Positions 26,481 through 35,499 of a DNA stretch of 64,000 bases are shown here, piece after piece. Both the position numbers and the translations under genes were made by a program. Where the stretch lies: NCBI GenBank assembly GCA_963732765.1, contig CAVTAS010000008.1, forward strand, positions 496,001-560,000. The letters are read 5' to 3'. The notes beneath the pieces were generated by a model that was not told the DNA's origin, searched no databases, and saw only the letters and a list, made by a program, of their open reading frames with translations. Origin of the DNA: JANYHF01 sp963732765. GTDB taxonomy: Bacteria > Pseudomonadota > Alphaproteobacteria > Rhizobiales > Hyphomicrobiaceae. Position 1 is the stretch's first letter, and each line of letters opens with the position of its first letter.

Positions 26481-26507
26481 ATGGCCGGATCATCTCCGGC
26501 CATTTTT
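26481..26507 (+). terminator. Rho-independent terminator after rhaD-rhaI
   Basis: ATGGCCGGA (26481-26489) and TCCGGCCAT (26495-26503) form a perfect 9-base-pair stem with a TCATC loop, followed by a T-run to 26507, 30 bases past the rhaI stop. Confidence 0.9.
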
Positions 26508-26558
26508 GCGTCTTGTGTCTGAATGTGCTGCGATCCCCCCAAGGGGCCGGCGCGCAGG

Positions 26559-26885
26559 CTAAACTTTCGAATAGCCAAGTGCTGCCAATTCGCTGTTCGT
26601 GAAAGCAGTTTTCTTGTTGCCTTGCGAGCGGTGACGGCGGCCGTCATGGGCAGGATTCGTCTTGAATTTGCAGATCGGGCAGGGCGCGTCTTTCTTCTGG
26701 CGAACGCCGCCGCGACCGCCGCGGCCTGACGAGGCGCGCTCGCTGATCGAATAGTTGAAGCCGAGGGCGTTCACTTCCTCGATCGCCTCATGGGCGCGGG
26801 CAAGACCTTCTTGCTTGGCCTGGTCGCGCAGCTTGTTCTTCTGGTCGTCAAGTTTCTTGATCTGTTCGAGGGCCGTATTCGCCAT
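26559..26885 (-). CDS. Small coiled-coil protein with a Cys2His2-like knuckle (H-NS-like, weak)
   Basis: 108 residues. Residues 1-45 are helical and charged (LEQIKKLDDQKNKLRDQAKQ, then AHEAIEEVNALGFNYSI), like the oligomerisation half of H-NS-type proteins. A basic Gly/Arg stretch (GRGGRGGVRQKK) links to C69-x2-C72-x7-H80-x4-H85, a possible zinc-binding unit, then a basic tail with AFTNSELAALGYSKV. The arrangement suggests a DNA-binding or nucleoid protein. I do not recognise a characterised homologue. It stands alone, convergent with rhaI and divergent from argG. Confidence 0.6.
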   Translation of the reverse strand: MANTALEQIKKLDDQKNKLRDQAKQEGLARAHEAIEEVNALGFNYSISERASSGRGGRGGVRQKKDAPCPICKFKTNPAHDGRRHRSQGNKKTAFTNSELAALGYSKV

Positions 26886-27161
26886 GTGAGAACCACCTAT
26901 CTGGGTTTTGGGTTGATTGAAACTCGTTCCGGACTAATTCCGTTGTCAAGTTCAACTAGATGCTTATTCGGGTTGAAGTTCAAGCGCAAGCCATATGTGT
27001 TCAAAGATTGCGGTTGTCGCACCACATAGCGAACCTTGGGTCTGGCAACCCGCGCGCTCCGATGTGGCAAGAGGGCGCTTCGGGTTAACAAAGGCTTGTG
27101 GTTCTGCGCTGGCTGTCACATACAGGCCCCTTCCCTTCCCTTCACGCCCAGGCAGATCCTC

Positions 27162-28406
27162 ATGCCCAAAGCTCCCGCGCCCAAATCCAAGAAGATCAAG
27201 AAGGTTGTTCTGGCCTACTCCGGAGGTCTGGATACATCCATCATCCTGAAGTGGCTCCAAGAAACGTATGGTTGCGAAATTGTAACCTTCACGGCCGATC
27301 TGGGCCAGGGCGAGGAACTGGAGCCCGCGCGCAAGAAGGCGCAGATGCTCGGCATCAAGGAGATCTTCATCGAGGATCTGCGCGAAGAGTTCGTGCGCGA
27401 TTTCGTTTTTCCAATGTTCCGCGCCAACGCTCTATATGAAGGCGTTTATCTGCTCGGGACGTCAATCGCCCGCCCGCTGATTGCCAAGCGGTTGATCGAG
27501 ATCGCTGCAGAAACTGGGGCCGACGCTGTAGCCCATGGCGCCACGGGCAAAGGCAACGATCAGGTGCGCTTTGAATTGACCGCCTATGCGCTCAACCCCG
27601 ACATAAAGATCATCGCACCCTGGCGCGAGTGGGACTTCAAGAGCCGCGAAGATCTGATCGACTTTGCCGAGAAACATCAGATCCCGATCGCCAAGGACAA
27701 GCGTGGCGAGGCCCCCTTCTCGGTTGACGCCAATCTCTTGCATTCGTCGTCCGAAGGAAAGGTGCTGGAAGATCCGGCGGTGGAGGCCCCGCCCTATGTC
27801 TACATGCGCACCATCTCTCCCGAAGAGGCGCCCGACAAGCCAACCTATATTACGGTCGGCTTTAAGAAGGGCGATCCGGTTAGCGTGGACGGCAAGGCGC
27901 TGTCGCCGGCCAAACTGCTGACGCGCCTGAATGAACTGGGCCGCGACAATGGTATCGGCCGCCTTGATCTGGTGGAGAACCGCTTTGTCGGCATGAAATC
28001 GCGCGGCGTGTATGAGACTCCCGGCGGCACCATCCTGCATGTGGCGCACCGCGCCATCGAGAGCCTGACGTTGGATCGCGGCGCAGCGCACCTCAAAGAC
28101 GAGTTCATGCCGCGCTATGCCGAGCTGGTCTACTACGGTTTCTGGTTCGCCCCCGAACGCGAGATGCTGCAGGCGGCCATCGACAAGAGCCAGGAGCATG
28201 TCGAAGGCGACGTCACGCTCAAACTCTACAAGGGCAATGTGATCGTGACCGGCAGGAAGAGCCCGAAGTCGCTCTATTCCAATACGCTGGTGACCTTCGA
28301 GGACGACCGCGGCGCCTACGACCAGAAGGATGCGGCCGGCTTCATTCGGCTGAACGCGTTGCGGCTGAGGACGCTGGCGGCGCGCAAGAGGTCGATGAAG
28401 CCCTAG
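27162..28406 (+). CDS. argG: Argininosuccinate synthase
   Basis: 414 residues from ATG 27162 (MPKAPAPKSKKIKK); the longer frame from 27036 has no supporting site. It joins citrulline and aspartate with ATP to argininosuccinate in arginine synthesis. The ATP-pyrophosphatase loop AYSGGLDTS is at residues 18-26. Other family segments are GATGKGNDQVRFE, GRLDLVENRFVGMKSRGVYETPGG (split in the family between substrate contacts) and LYKGNVIVTGRKSP. Full length. The roughly 275-base upstream gap must hold the promoter; no leader structure was evident. Confidence 0.97.
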   Translation: MPKAPAPKSKKIKKVVLAYSGGLDTSIILKWLQETYGCEIVTFTADLGQGEELEPARKKAQMLGIKEIFIEDLREEFVRDFVFPMFRANALYEGVYLLGTSIARPLIAKRLIEIAAETGADAVAHGATGKGNDQVRFELTAYALNPDIKIIAPWREWDFKSREDLIDFAEKHQIPIAKDKRGEAPFSVDANLLHSSSEGKVLEDPAVEAPPYVYMRTISPEEAPDKPTYITVGFKKGDPVSVDGKALSPAKLLTRLNELGRDNGIGRLDLVENRFVGMKSRGVYETPGGTILHVAHRAIESLTLDRGAAHLKDEFMPRYAELVYYGFWFAPEREMLQAAIDKSQEHVEGDVTLKLYKGNVIVTGRKSPKSLYSNTLVTFEDDRGAYDQKDAAGFIRLNALRLRTLAARKRSMKP

Positions 28407-28419
28407 TCGGGCCTCGCCG

Positions 28420-29034
28420 TCACGCTGTGGCGGCCGACTGCCCGCAATCGAGGTCGCGCAGCAGTCCATCGGCGACCGAATAGATCCAGCCGTGGATCGA
28501 AACGGCCTGGCCTCGATCCCAGACGCGCTTCAAAATCGGCGAGTTGGCCAAGTTCGAGACCTGCTGTGTGACATTGATTTCGCACAGCCGGTCGACCACG
28601 TCGTCATGCGCTTTCAAGCTGTCCAGATAGGCCTTGTTGGCCCGCTCCTGCTCGCGGATCGGCTCCAGCCAATGGTCGATCAGCCCGTACTGCTCGCTGT
28701 CGATGGCCGCCACGACGCCGCCGCAGCCATAGTGGCCGCAGACGATGATGTGACGCACTTTCAAGGTCTCGACGGCGAACTGCACCACCGACATGCAATT
28801 GATGTCGGCGGCATAGACCATGTTGGCGACATTGCGGTGCACGAACACTTCGCCGGGATCGAGCCCGGTGATGACATTGGCTGGTACGCGGCTGTCCGAG
28901 CAGCCGATCCACAAGTAGGCCGGCGCCTGCTGGGCCGCAAGCCGGGAGAAGTAGTCCGGATCGTTGGCCACGCGCTGGCGCGCCCAATCGACATTGCGCT
29001 GCAGGAGGCGCTTTGGATCGACAATGTTGGTCAT
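28420..29034 (-). CDS. can: Beta-class carbonic anhydrase
   Basis: 204 residues. It interconverts CO2 and bicarbonate in the cytoplasm. The zinc ligands C45 (in WIGCSDSR), H101 and C104 (in CGHYGCGG) and the catalytic pair D47-R49 are all present. The segment GEVFVHRNVANMV is typical. Full length for the family. Convergent with argG with a gap of 13 bases, and followed at its 5' side by the SRPBCC gene on the same strand with a gap of about 70 bases. Bicarbonate supply for carbamoyl phosphate (arginine, pyrimidines) is a plausible link. Confidence 0.95.
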   Translation of the reverse strand: MTNIVDPKRLLQRNVDWARQRVANDPDYFSRLAAQQAPAYLWIGCSDSRVPANVITGLDPGEVFVHRNVANMVYAADINCMSVVQFAVETLKVRHIIVCGHYGCGGVVAAIDSEQYGLIDHWLEPIREQERANKAYLDSLKAHDDVVDRLCEINVTQQVSNLANSPILKRVWDRGQAVSIHGWIYSVADGLLRDLDCGQSAATA

Positions 29035-29106
29035 GGGGTGGGTTTAGTGGACGGGGCGGAAGATGGGAAGTGAGTCTTATGTAGGCGGGTCGCCCCTACG
29101 CCCACT

Positions 29107-30576
29107 CTACGTCTTCAAATCCGCATTCAACATCCAGCGATGTCCGAACGGGTCTGTCAGCATCGCAAACCGCGCGCCCCAGAAACTGTCGTGCGGGGCC
29201 AAACCCGAGGTCGCTCCGGCTTTCTCGGCCTTGGCATAGGTCTTATCCAGCTCGGCCGGGGAGGCGATATTGATGGCGATCGCCACCGGCGACGGCTGGC
29301 CTGCCGTGGGAGCCGATGGACCGCCGTGCTCGGGAAACTCGTCACTGAGGAAAAAGCTCGACCCGTTCAGGCTCATGACGCAATGCAGGATGCGCTTGCC
29401 GTCTTGCGCGGGCATGCGCTGCACTTCTTTGGCGCCGTAAACCTTTTCGTAGAAGGCGATCGCCTTGACCGTGTCTTTCACCGTCAAATGCGGGATGACC
29501 GATTGCGGCGTGGTCTCGGGCTTGGCCAGCACCTCGGCCAGCACCTCCAGCGAGCCGCCCCAGCCGCCTTGCATCGACTCGCGGATGCTGTCGAAGGCCG
29601 CCTGCTCGGTCTCGGAGCAGTTGCTCGGATCCGATACGATCCGAACGGTGGTCTTTCCGTCCGTCTCGGTGAATGTCACCGTGGTGAGAAGTTCTTTCGG
29701 GAAATCCGGCATCATCGCAAAGCTGGCGGTGCCGCCGCGCGGATCGGAGAAGCAGTTGAGCCAGACCAGCTTGTGGGGCAGATCGACCTCCTTGATGATC
29801 CACTTGCCCCACATCTTGAAGTCGATGCTCTGCAGGGAATAGTGGAAGATCCCGCCGGGGCGCAAATCCATCTTTGCCGAGAGCATCTTGCCGCCCTTGG
29901 GACCCCACCACTTCATGAGCTCCTTTTCGTCCGTCCACGCTTTGACCACAGCATCGCGCGGCGCGTTGAAGGTGCGCTCGATGACGAAAGGCGCGACGCT
30001 CTTTTGTTTCGTCGTCTTGGCCGGCTTGGTGGCTTTCGCGGGCTTAGCTGCCATGGGTGTGTCCTCCGGTTTGCTCATGGCGGCTTGCAGATAGGCATCG
30101 AGCCGGCCCAGCGTCTGGTTGCCGCCCTCGATGGCGTTGACCTCCTTGAGCACTTTATCGCGCGTTGCGGCGTCTGCGAACAGGGCGCGCAAGGTGATTT
30201 CGGTCTTGGCGCCGCGCGGCTCGAACGTGATGGTGGTCTGAAAATCCCGGTTGGGATCGCCGTCCGGATCGCCGTGGCGATAGACTATACGCTCGGGACG
30301 GACGATTTCCTCGTAGAGGATGCGATTCTGGTAATCTGTCCCGTCCGGCCCGTGCATCACAAAGCGCCAGGTGCCGCCCTTGCGGAATTCGTGCTTGGAC
30401 GTTGTAATTGTGAAGCCGTCCGGGCCGAACCATTGCGCCAACGCGTCTGGCGTGGACCAAGCCGCAAAGGCTGCTTCGGGCGTGGCCGAGAGCAGGCGCG
30501 TGATCACCATCGAGCGGCGATCGAGGTCGGCATCACCTGGTTTTGCGGGGGATCTTGCTTTGGTCTTTGTGGCCAT
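29107..30576 (-). CDS. Three-domain fusion: SRPBCC (AHSA1) - SRPBCC (AHSA1) - VOC/PhnB-like
   Basis: 489 residues. Domain 1 (about 22-160) is an AHSA1-type SRPBCC fold (TRLLSATPEAAFAAWSTPD, WFGPDGF). A Lys/Ala/Pro-rich linker at about 165-193 includes Met167 and Met175, which look like relics of separate start sites. Domain 2 (about 195-345) is a second AHSA1 domain (ERTFNAPRDAVVKAWTDEKE, WWGPKGG). Domain 3 (about 358-489) is a vicinal-oxygen-chelate domain (AIAFYEKVYGAKEV, DPFGHRWML). Such genes often sit separately after an ArsR regulator; here all are one frame. The start lies 44 bases inside the arsR-like gene. Ligands are unknown. Confidence 0.88.
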   Translation of the reverse strand: MATKTKARSPAKPGDADLDRRSMVITRLLSATPEAAFAAWSTPDALAQWFGPDGFTITTSKHEFRKGGTWRFVMHGPDGTDYQNRILYEEIVRPERIVYRHGDPDGDPNRDFQTTITFEPRGAKTEITLRALFADAATRDKVLKEVNAIEGGNQTLGRLDAYLQAAMSKPEDTPMAAKPAKATKPAKTTKQKSVAPFVIERTFNAPRDAVVKAWTDEKELMKWWGPKGGKMLSAKMDLRPGGIFHYSLQSIDFKMWGKWIIKEVDLPHKLVWLNCFSDPRGGTASFAMMPDFPKELLTTVTFTETDGKTTVRIVSDPSNCSETEQAAFDSIRESMQGGWGGSLEVLAEVLAKPETTPQSVIPHLTVKDTVKAIAFYEKVYGAKEVQRMPAQDGKRILHCVMSLNGSSFFLSDEFPEHGGPSAPTAGQPSPVAIAINIASPAELDKTYAKAEKAGATSGLAPHDSFWGARFAMLTDPFGHRWMLNADLKT

Positions 30577-30919
30577 GCCTGGCGCCTTTCACGGGTTGGG
30601 GAGCGACGGATTTCAGATAGTTTTCCAGACGGTCGAGGCTTTCCTCGTAGAAGCTGCGATAGTCGGCGAGCCAATCGGCGACATGTTTCAAGGGCTCACC
30701 CTTGAGCTTGCAGGGCCGCCACTGCGCCTCCCGGCTACGCTCGATCAGGCCGGCGCGCTCCAGCACCTTCAGATGCTTTGAGACGGCGGGCAGGCTCATC
30801 GCGAACGGCTCGGCCAGTTCGTTGACGGTCGCCTGCCCCCGCGACAGCCGCGCCAGGATCGCGCGCCGCGTCGGGTCGGCAAGGGCGCTGAGCGTGAGCG
30901 AGAGGGGATCGGTCTCCAT
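30533..30919 (-). CDS. ArsR-family transcriptional regulator
   Basis: 128 residues. Winged-helix ArsR fold: LSALADPTRRAILARLSRG, then the recognition helix in MSLPAVSKHLKVLERAGLI, then a beta-wing (REAQWRPCKL). It lacks the usual metal-binding CxC in the recognition helix. This subgroup commonly precedes AHSA1-domain genes in proteobacteria and probably controls them. It overlaps the downstream fusion gene by 44 bases, implying coupled translation. Confidence 0.9.
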   Translation of the reverse strand: METDPLSLTLSALADPTRRAILARLSRGQATVNELAEPFAMSLPAVSKHLKVLERAGLIERSREAQWRPCKLKGEPLKHVADWLADYRSFYEESLDRLENYLKSVAPQPVKGARHGHKDQSKIPRKTR

Positions 30920-31011
30920 AGTGTATTGATCTGATCGGTTAATTAATGAGATGGTTTATTACGCCCGCGGCCCGCCCCTGTCAAGCGGACAAGACCCCGT
31001 TCCAGTGCGGC

Positions 31012-32001
31012 CTATCGGGGCGGAGCGTGGGCGATCCGCACCAGCTGCGGACGCGCGGGCAGCGTTTCCGGCGTCTTGACGTTCCAGACCAGGCCGGCGC
31101 GCTGCAAAACGACCAGCACCCACCACCCCGGATCAATCTCCCCCGCTTCGTGCGCCAGTCGTGCCGAGGCCGGGAACGCGTGGTGATTGTTGTGCCAACC
31201 CTCGCCCATGGTCAGCACGCCAACAATCCGCCCATTGTTGTAGCCCTGCACGCCCGCGCCTTCGATGTGCCAGGTGCGCGGCCCCCGGTTGTGCGCGAAC
31301 CAGCCGACCAGCCAATGCCCGGTCACGGACAAGGTCACGCGCACCGCAACGCCCCATACCACCCAGGAGACGCCGCCAAGCATGAAGAACAGCACGGCCC
31401 AAGGCAGCTGCTGCCACATCCAGGTGCGGTCCAGCCAGCGATAGAAGGGATCGGCGGCCACCGCAGGCTCCAGCACCAGTTCGGGCGGATGGTCGAGGCG
31501 CAGGTCGCAATGTAGCTGCCGCCAGTAGTCTTGTGGGATTGAGGTGCGGTGTGCGAGATAAGAGTGGCACTGAGCTTTGCGCTGCGCCCAATCGCGGATG
31601 TCATGCTGGCGGATCATGCCGTAGGGCCCCGCCATGCCAACCAGCGTGCCGAGATAGACGAACATGTGCTCCAGCCAGAGTGGGCAGTCGTAGGAGCTAT
31701 GGATCAGGCGGCGATGCATGCCCAAGGAGTGCCCGAGGCAGATCGTGGTCGCGGCGGTCACCAGAAACAGTGCGACGGCGCTCGGGCTGATCGTCAGCGG
31801 GCCGCCGATCAAGGCGACAACGGACATTGAGCCGATCCAGATGGATTTGGCCGGTTTCCAATATACTATGCCGTTGACGGCATCCGTGCCATCGCCCTCG
31901 AACATGCGCGGCGACCGGTACGTGCTCTGCGAGGAGGCCAGCGCGGCTTCGACGGATGTTGCGCGGTCCCGTGGTTCCGAGACCAAAGGTGTGCCGAGCA
32001 T
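31012..32001 (-). CDS. Fatty-acid (acyl-CoA type) desaturase
   Basis: 329 residues from ATG 32001; ATG 32079 in the same frame would add 26. The open frame runs on to 33855 but that part is antisense to the amidohydrolase and is not coding. An integral membrane di-iron enzyme that introduces a double bond into acyl chains. Histidine boxes are GHSLGMHRR, HDIRDWAQ (a modified second box) and EGWHNNHHAF. Hydrophobic stretches flank them. The modified second box resembles a subgroup seen in rhizobia and actinobacteria, so exact regiospecificity cannot be stated. It is divergent from the amidohydrolase at 32110. Confidence 0.85.
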   Translation of the reverse strand: MLGTPLVSEPRDRATSVEAALASSQSTYRSPRMFEGDGTDAVNGIVYWKPAKSIWIGSMSVVALIGGPLTISPSAVALFLVTAATTICLGHSLGMHRRLIHSSYDCPLWLEHMFVYLGTLVGMAGPYGMIRQHDIRDWAQRKAQCHSYLAHRTSIPQDYWRQLHCDLRLDHPPELVLEPAVAADPFYRWLDRTWMWQQLPWAVLFFMLGGVSWVVWGVAVRVTLSVTGHWLVGWFAHNRGPRTWHIEGAGVQGYNNGRIVGVLTMGEGWHNNHHAFPASARLAHEAGEIDPGWWVLVVLQRAGLVWNVKTPETLPARPQLVRIAHAPPR

Positions 32002-32109
32002 GTGAGGCGCCCCTGTTGCCGCGTCGCGAAAATCTAGCACATTGCTCGCCAAGCAGCTAACTGCATCGCGTTGGAGCATTAAAGTTGTGCCTATTGTGAG
32101 GATCGCGCC

Positions 32110-33465
32110 ATGCCCACACTTCTCATTCGTAACGCGACTATCCTCGTCACAATGGACGACGCCGCGCGCGAACTGCGCGACGCTTCGCTGTATGCGCGCG
32201 ACGGTCGTATTGAGTTCGTTGGCCCGGCCGCCAGCCTCCCAACCGTCGCCGACGAAACGCTCGACCTCAGCAACCACATCGTTATCCCCGGCCTCGTTAA
32301 CACGCACCACCACCTCTACCAGAACCTGACGCGGGTGGTTCCCGCCGGGCAGAATGAGCTGTTGTTCGGCTGGCTGAAGTCGCTCTATCCGATCTGGGCG
32401 CGTATGGGCCCCGAGCATATCCGCGTCTCGGCGCTGGTGGGGCTGGCGGAGCTGGCATTGTCCGGCTGTACCACGGCGTCCGACCACCTTTACATGTTCC
32501 CGAACGGCGCACGGCTGGACGATGAGATTGAGGCCGCGCACGCATTGGGCATGCGCTTCACGGCCACGCGCGGATCGATGAGTATCGGGGAGTCGCAAGG
32601 CGGCCTGCCGCCCGATAGCGTGGTCGAACGCCCCGACGCCATCCTGAAGGACTGCGAGCGCGTCATCGCAGCTTTCCACGATCCCGCCCCGCTCTCGATG
32701 TTGCGCATCGCACTCGCGCCATGCTCGCCCTTCTCGGTAAGCCGCGAGTTGATGCGCGATACCGCCACCATGGCCGCGCACCACAAGATCGGTCTGCACA
32801 CGCATCTGGCCGAGAACGCCGAGGACATCGCCTATTCGCTGGAAAAGTTCGGCATGCGCCCCGGGCGGTATGCGCAGGAGTGTGGCTGGACCGGCGATCA
32901 CGTCTGGCACGCCCACTGCTGCGCGCTCGACGATACCGAGATCGACCTCTTTACACGGACGAAAACCGGCGTCGCCCATTGCCCCACCTCGAACATGCGA
33001 CTGGGCTCCGGTATTGCGCCAATCCGAAAGATGCTCGACCGCGGGGTGAAGATCGGTCTCGGCGTTGACGGCTCGGCCTCCAACGATTCTGGCGATCTGC
33101 TGACCGAAGCGCGCATGGCCATGCTGGCGCAGCGGCTGGGCGGCAACGCTGGCGCGTTGACGGCGCGCGATGCGTTGCGAGTCGCCACGCGGGGCGGGGC
33201 CGCGGTGCTTGGGCGTGCGGGCGAGATCGGCCAGCTGGCGCCGGGGTTCGCCGCCGACTTTGCAGCCTATCCGCTCGATACGGTCGCCATGGCCGGCACA
33301 CAGTGGGACCCAGTCGCGGGGCTGATCTTTTCTGCTCCGCATCGCGCGGCCTACACAGTCATCAATGGCAAGGTCGTGGTGCGCGAGGGGCGGATCGCGA
33401 CCCTCGACATGCGCAAGACACTGGAGCGGCATGGGGAACTGGCGCGCGGGCTGATGGCGGGGTGA
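32110..33465 (+). CDS. Amidohydrolase, 8-oxoguanine deaminase / AtzB-like family
   Basis: 451 residues. A metal-dependent TIM-barrel deaminase of the TrzN/AtzB/8-oxoguanine deaminase group. Metal ligands appear in LVNTHHHLYQNLTR (HxH), IGLHTHLAE, HAHCCALDDTEI and VDGSASNDSG. The N- and C-terminal beta-sandwich parts are present (IRNATILVTMDD; VINGKVVVREGRIATLD). Likely substrates are oxidised or substituted purines or triazines, which would feed purine catabolism. The next gene, upp, is a pyrimidine-salvage enzyme on the same strand 72 bases on. Substrate is inferred from family only. Confidence 0.85.
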   Translation: MPTLLIRNATILVTMDDAARELRDASLYARDGRIEFVGPAASLPTVADETLDLSNHIVIPGLVNTHHHLYQNLTRVVPAGQNELLFGWLKSLYPIWARMGPEHIRVSALVGLAELALSGCTTASDHLYMFPNGARLDDEIEAAHALGMRFTATRGSMSIGESQGGLPPDSVVERPDAILKDCERVIAAFHDPAPLSMLRIALAPCSPFSVSRELMRDTATMAAHHKIGLHTHLAENAEDIAYSLEKFGMRPGRYAQECGWTGDHVWHAHCCALDDTEIDLFTRTKTGVAHCPTSNMRLGSGIAPIRKMLDRGVKIGLGVDGSASNDSGDLLTEARMAMLAQRLGGNAGALTARDALRVATRGGAAVLGRAGEIGQLAPGFAADFAAYPLDTVAMAGTQWDPVAGLIFSAPHRAAYTVINGKVVVREGRIATLDMRKTLERHGELARGLMAG

Positions 33466-33537
33466 AGCCCCGGCTTGATTTCGCCGCCGAAACCCTGTCA
33501 TTGCGCTGTCATCCAGCCCTGCAGCGAGGACGCCCCC

Positions 33538-34188
33538 ATGACCCCCAACATCAGCCGCCAAGGCAATGTCACCATCGTCGGCCATCCGCTGGTGGTGCAC
33601 AAACTCTCGCTGATGCGCGACAAGACCACGCCGTCCGCCGTGTTCCGCCAGCTGTTGCGCGAGATCAGCCTGCTGCTTGGTTACGAGGTGCTGCGCGATC
33701 TCCCGGTGGAACTGCGTGCCATCGAGACGCCGGTGGGGCCGACCGAGGCGCCCTTCATCAAGGGCAAGAAGCTGGTGTTCGTGCCGATCTTGCGCGCCGG
33801 CATGGGGCTGGCGGACGGGCTGCTCGATCTCGTTCCGTCCGCCCGCGTCGGCCATATCGGGCTTTATCGCGACCCCAAGACATTGCAGCCGGTCGAGTAC
33901 TACAACAAGCTACCCGAGGACATCGGCGACCGCCTGGTCGTGCTGGTCGACCCGATGCTGGCGACCGGCAACTCCGTCATCAAGGCGGTGTCGATCCTGA
34001 AAGAGCGCGGCGTCAAGGACATCAAGCTGGTGTGCCTGCTGGCCGCGCCCGAGGGCGTTGCGGCGTTGACGGCGGCGCATCCCGATATCCACATCTATAC
34101 GGCGGCGGTGGACAGCCACCTCAACGACCACGGCTACATCGTGCCCGGGTTGGGTGATGCTGGCGATCGGATGTATGGAACGAAGTAG
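33538..34188 (+). CDS. upp: Uracil phosphoribosyltransferase
   Basis: 216 residues from ATG 33538, with GCGAGGA upstream; the frame from 33475 is longer but unsupported. It makes UMP from uracil and PRPP. Family segments are VVHKLSLMRDKTTPSAVFR, VFVPILRAGMGLADG, the PRPP loop VLVDPMLATGNSV and the uracil-binding C-terminus HGYIVPGLGDAGDRMYGTK. Full length. A short hairpin without a T-run follows at 34219. Confidence 0.97.
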   Translation: MTPNISRQGNVTIVGHPLVVHKLSLMRDKTTPSAVFRQLLREISLLLGYEVLRDLPVELRAIETPVGPTEAPFIKGKKLVFVPILRAGMGLADGLLDLVPSARVGHIGLYRDPKTLQPVEYYNKLPEDIGDRLVVLVDPMLATGNSVIKAVSILKERGVKDIKLVCLLAAPEGVAALTAAHPDIHIYTAAVDSHLNDHGYIVPGLGDAGDRMYGTK

Positions 34189-34218
34189 GCTGTTTAGCAC
34201 GGGCGCCGTTGATCTTCT

Positions 34219-34235
34219 TTCTCCCTATGGGAGAA
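34219..34235. terminator. Short hairpin between convergent upp and the CCA gene
   Basis: TTCTCCC and GGGAGAA form a 7-base stem with a TAT loop in the 70-base convergent gap. There is no clear T-run, so it may be a fragment of a dispersed repeat. Confidence 0.3.
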
Positions 34236-34257
34236 GCGATGGGGCCGATGGTCCTGG

Positions 34258-35499
34258 CTAGGATTCGTGTGAGAGTTTTGCTTTGGCAACGATCAGCAAC
34301 TCCTTTGCATCGGGTTTAAAATCGCTGTCGATCCAGTGCTTTTCGAGCCATTCCAGCGTCCGCCCTACTTCCGGCCCAGGCATCATGCCGAGCGCGAGCA
34401 GATCGCGCCCGGCGAGCGGGAACGGCGGGACGGGCGTGCGCTCGGGCAAGTTGGACAGCCTGAGCCACTGGCTCTCCGTCAGCGCGTCGCGGCTCTCGGC
34501 CCAGTCAAGCTGGACCCGTCTGTTGAAATTCTCCGTTCCGAGACGATAGAGGATCGTCCGCGCCTCTTTGTCCGTGGTCGTTGCAGCCAGGGGGTGGTCG
34601 CGCGAGGCCGCCAGCCGCAGCACCGCCTGCTGGTCCTTCGACAACCGAAGGCGATCCGTTAGCCGCTCGATGTCGTCCGCGTCGCGAACCGCCAGCGCTG
34701 CCAGCCGCAGTGCCGCATCGGGGGCGACCGCCAATGCCTCCTCGATGGCGATAAGCCGCGCAAACCGCTCAAGAACCGGAGGCACCGTCAGAACGGGCGT
34801 CAACAGGCCCAGTTCGGCCATTGCCTCGATCACGGGAACGGCGCGCTTGGCCACCAGCAAGCGCAGCGTCTCAGCGCCAACCCGTTCCGCTGAAAGAAAA
34901 GCCAGCCCGCCGCGCAATCCAACGCAGGCTTCGGCGCCGGCGCTGTCCAGCTCGCCGTCGCCGTACTGGGCGTGGAAGCGGAAGAAGCGCAGGATGCGCA
35001 GATAATCCTCGGCGATGCGCTGCTCGGGCGAGCCGATGAAGCGCACGCGGCGCGCGATCAGGTCTGCATACCCGCCGATTGGATCGTGCACGTCCCCGCG
35101 GGCATCGCAATAGAGTGCATTGATCGTGAAATCGCGCCGGGCCGCATCTTCGGCCCAATCCTGCGTGAAGGCAACGGTTGCCCGGCGGCCGTCCGTCGTC
35201 ACGTCCTGGCGCAAGGTTGTCACCTCGAACGGCACGTGATTGGAGACCACCGTGATCGTGCCGTGCTCGATACCGGTCGGGATCGCGGCCAGCCCCGCGG
35301 CCTTGGCGATATGCTGTGTGTCCCTTGGCAGCGCCGTGGTCGCGATGTCGATGTCCGTTACCGGCAGACCCATCAGCGCATTGCGCACGCAACCGCCGAC
35401 CACGCGCGCCGAGAATCCCGCAGCCTCCAGCGCGCCGAGCACGCGTTGCGTTTCGGGCTTCGTGAGCCAAGCCGCAGTTGAAAGGTTTGGCAATGTCAT
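34258..35499 (-). CDS. CCA tRNA nucleotidyltransferase / poly(A) polymerase family
   Basis: 413 residues from ATG 35499, which overlaps the Nudix stop (ATGA); the longer frame to 35607 is shadow. It adds CCA to tRNA 3' ends. The class II nucleotidyltransferase head has RVVGGCVRNALMGLPVTDIDIAT (GG and DxD motifs), and TINALYCDARGDVHDPIGG. RIAEDYLRILRFFRFHAQYG is the neck motif. The C-terminal half is helical. It is the last gene of the three-gene minus-strand operon that also holds a Nudix hydrolase and DUF1285. Confidence 0.92.
   Translation of the reverse strand: MTLPNLSTAAWLTKPETQRVLGALEAAGFSARVVGGCVRNALMGLPVTDIDIATTALPRDTQHIAKAAGLAAIPTGIEHGTITVVSNHVPFEVTTLRQDVTTDGRRATVAFTQDWAEDAARRDFTINALYCDARGDVHDPIGGYADLIARRVRFIGSPEQRIAEDYLRILRFFRFHAQYGDGELDSAGAEACVGLRGGLAFLSAERVGAETLRLLVAKRAVPVIEAMAELGLLTPVLTVPPVLERFARLIAIEEALAVAPDAALRLAALAVRDADDIERLTDRLRLSKDQQAVLRLAASRDHPLAATTTDKEARTILYRLGTENFNRRVQLDWAESRDALTESQWLRLSNLPERTPVPPFPLAGRDLLALGMMPGPEVGRTLEWLEKHWIDSDFKPDAKELLIVAKAKLSHES

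Noticed and set aside
32002..33855. Upstream extension of the desaturase frame to 947 codons
   Set aside because: It is antisense to the amidohydrolase at 32110-33465, whose metal motifs are intact; the desaturase fold fits within 31012-32001.
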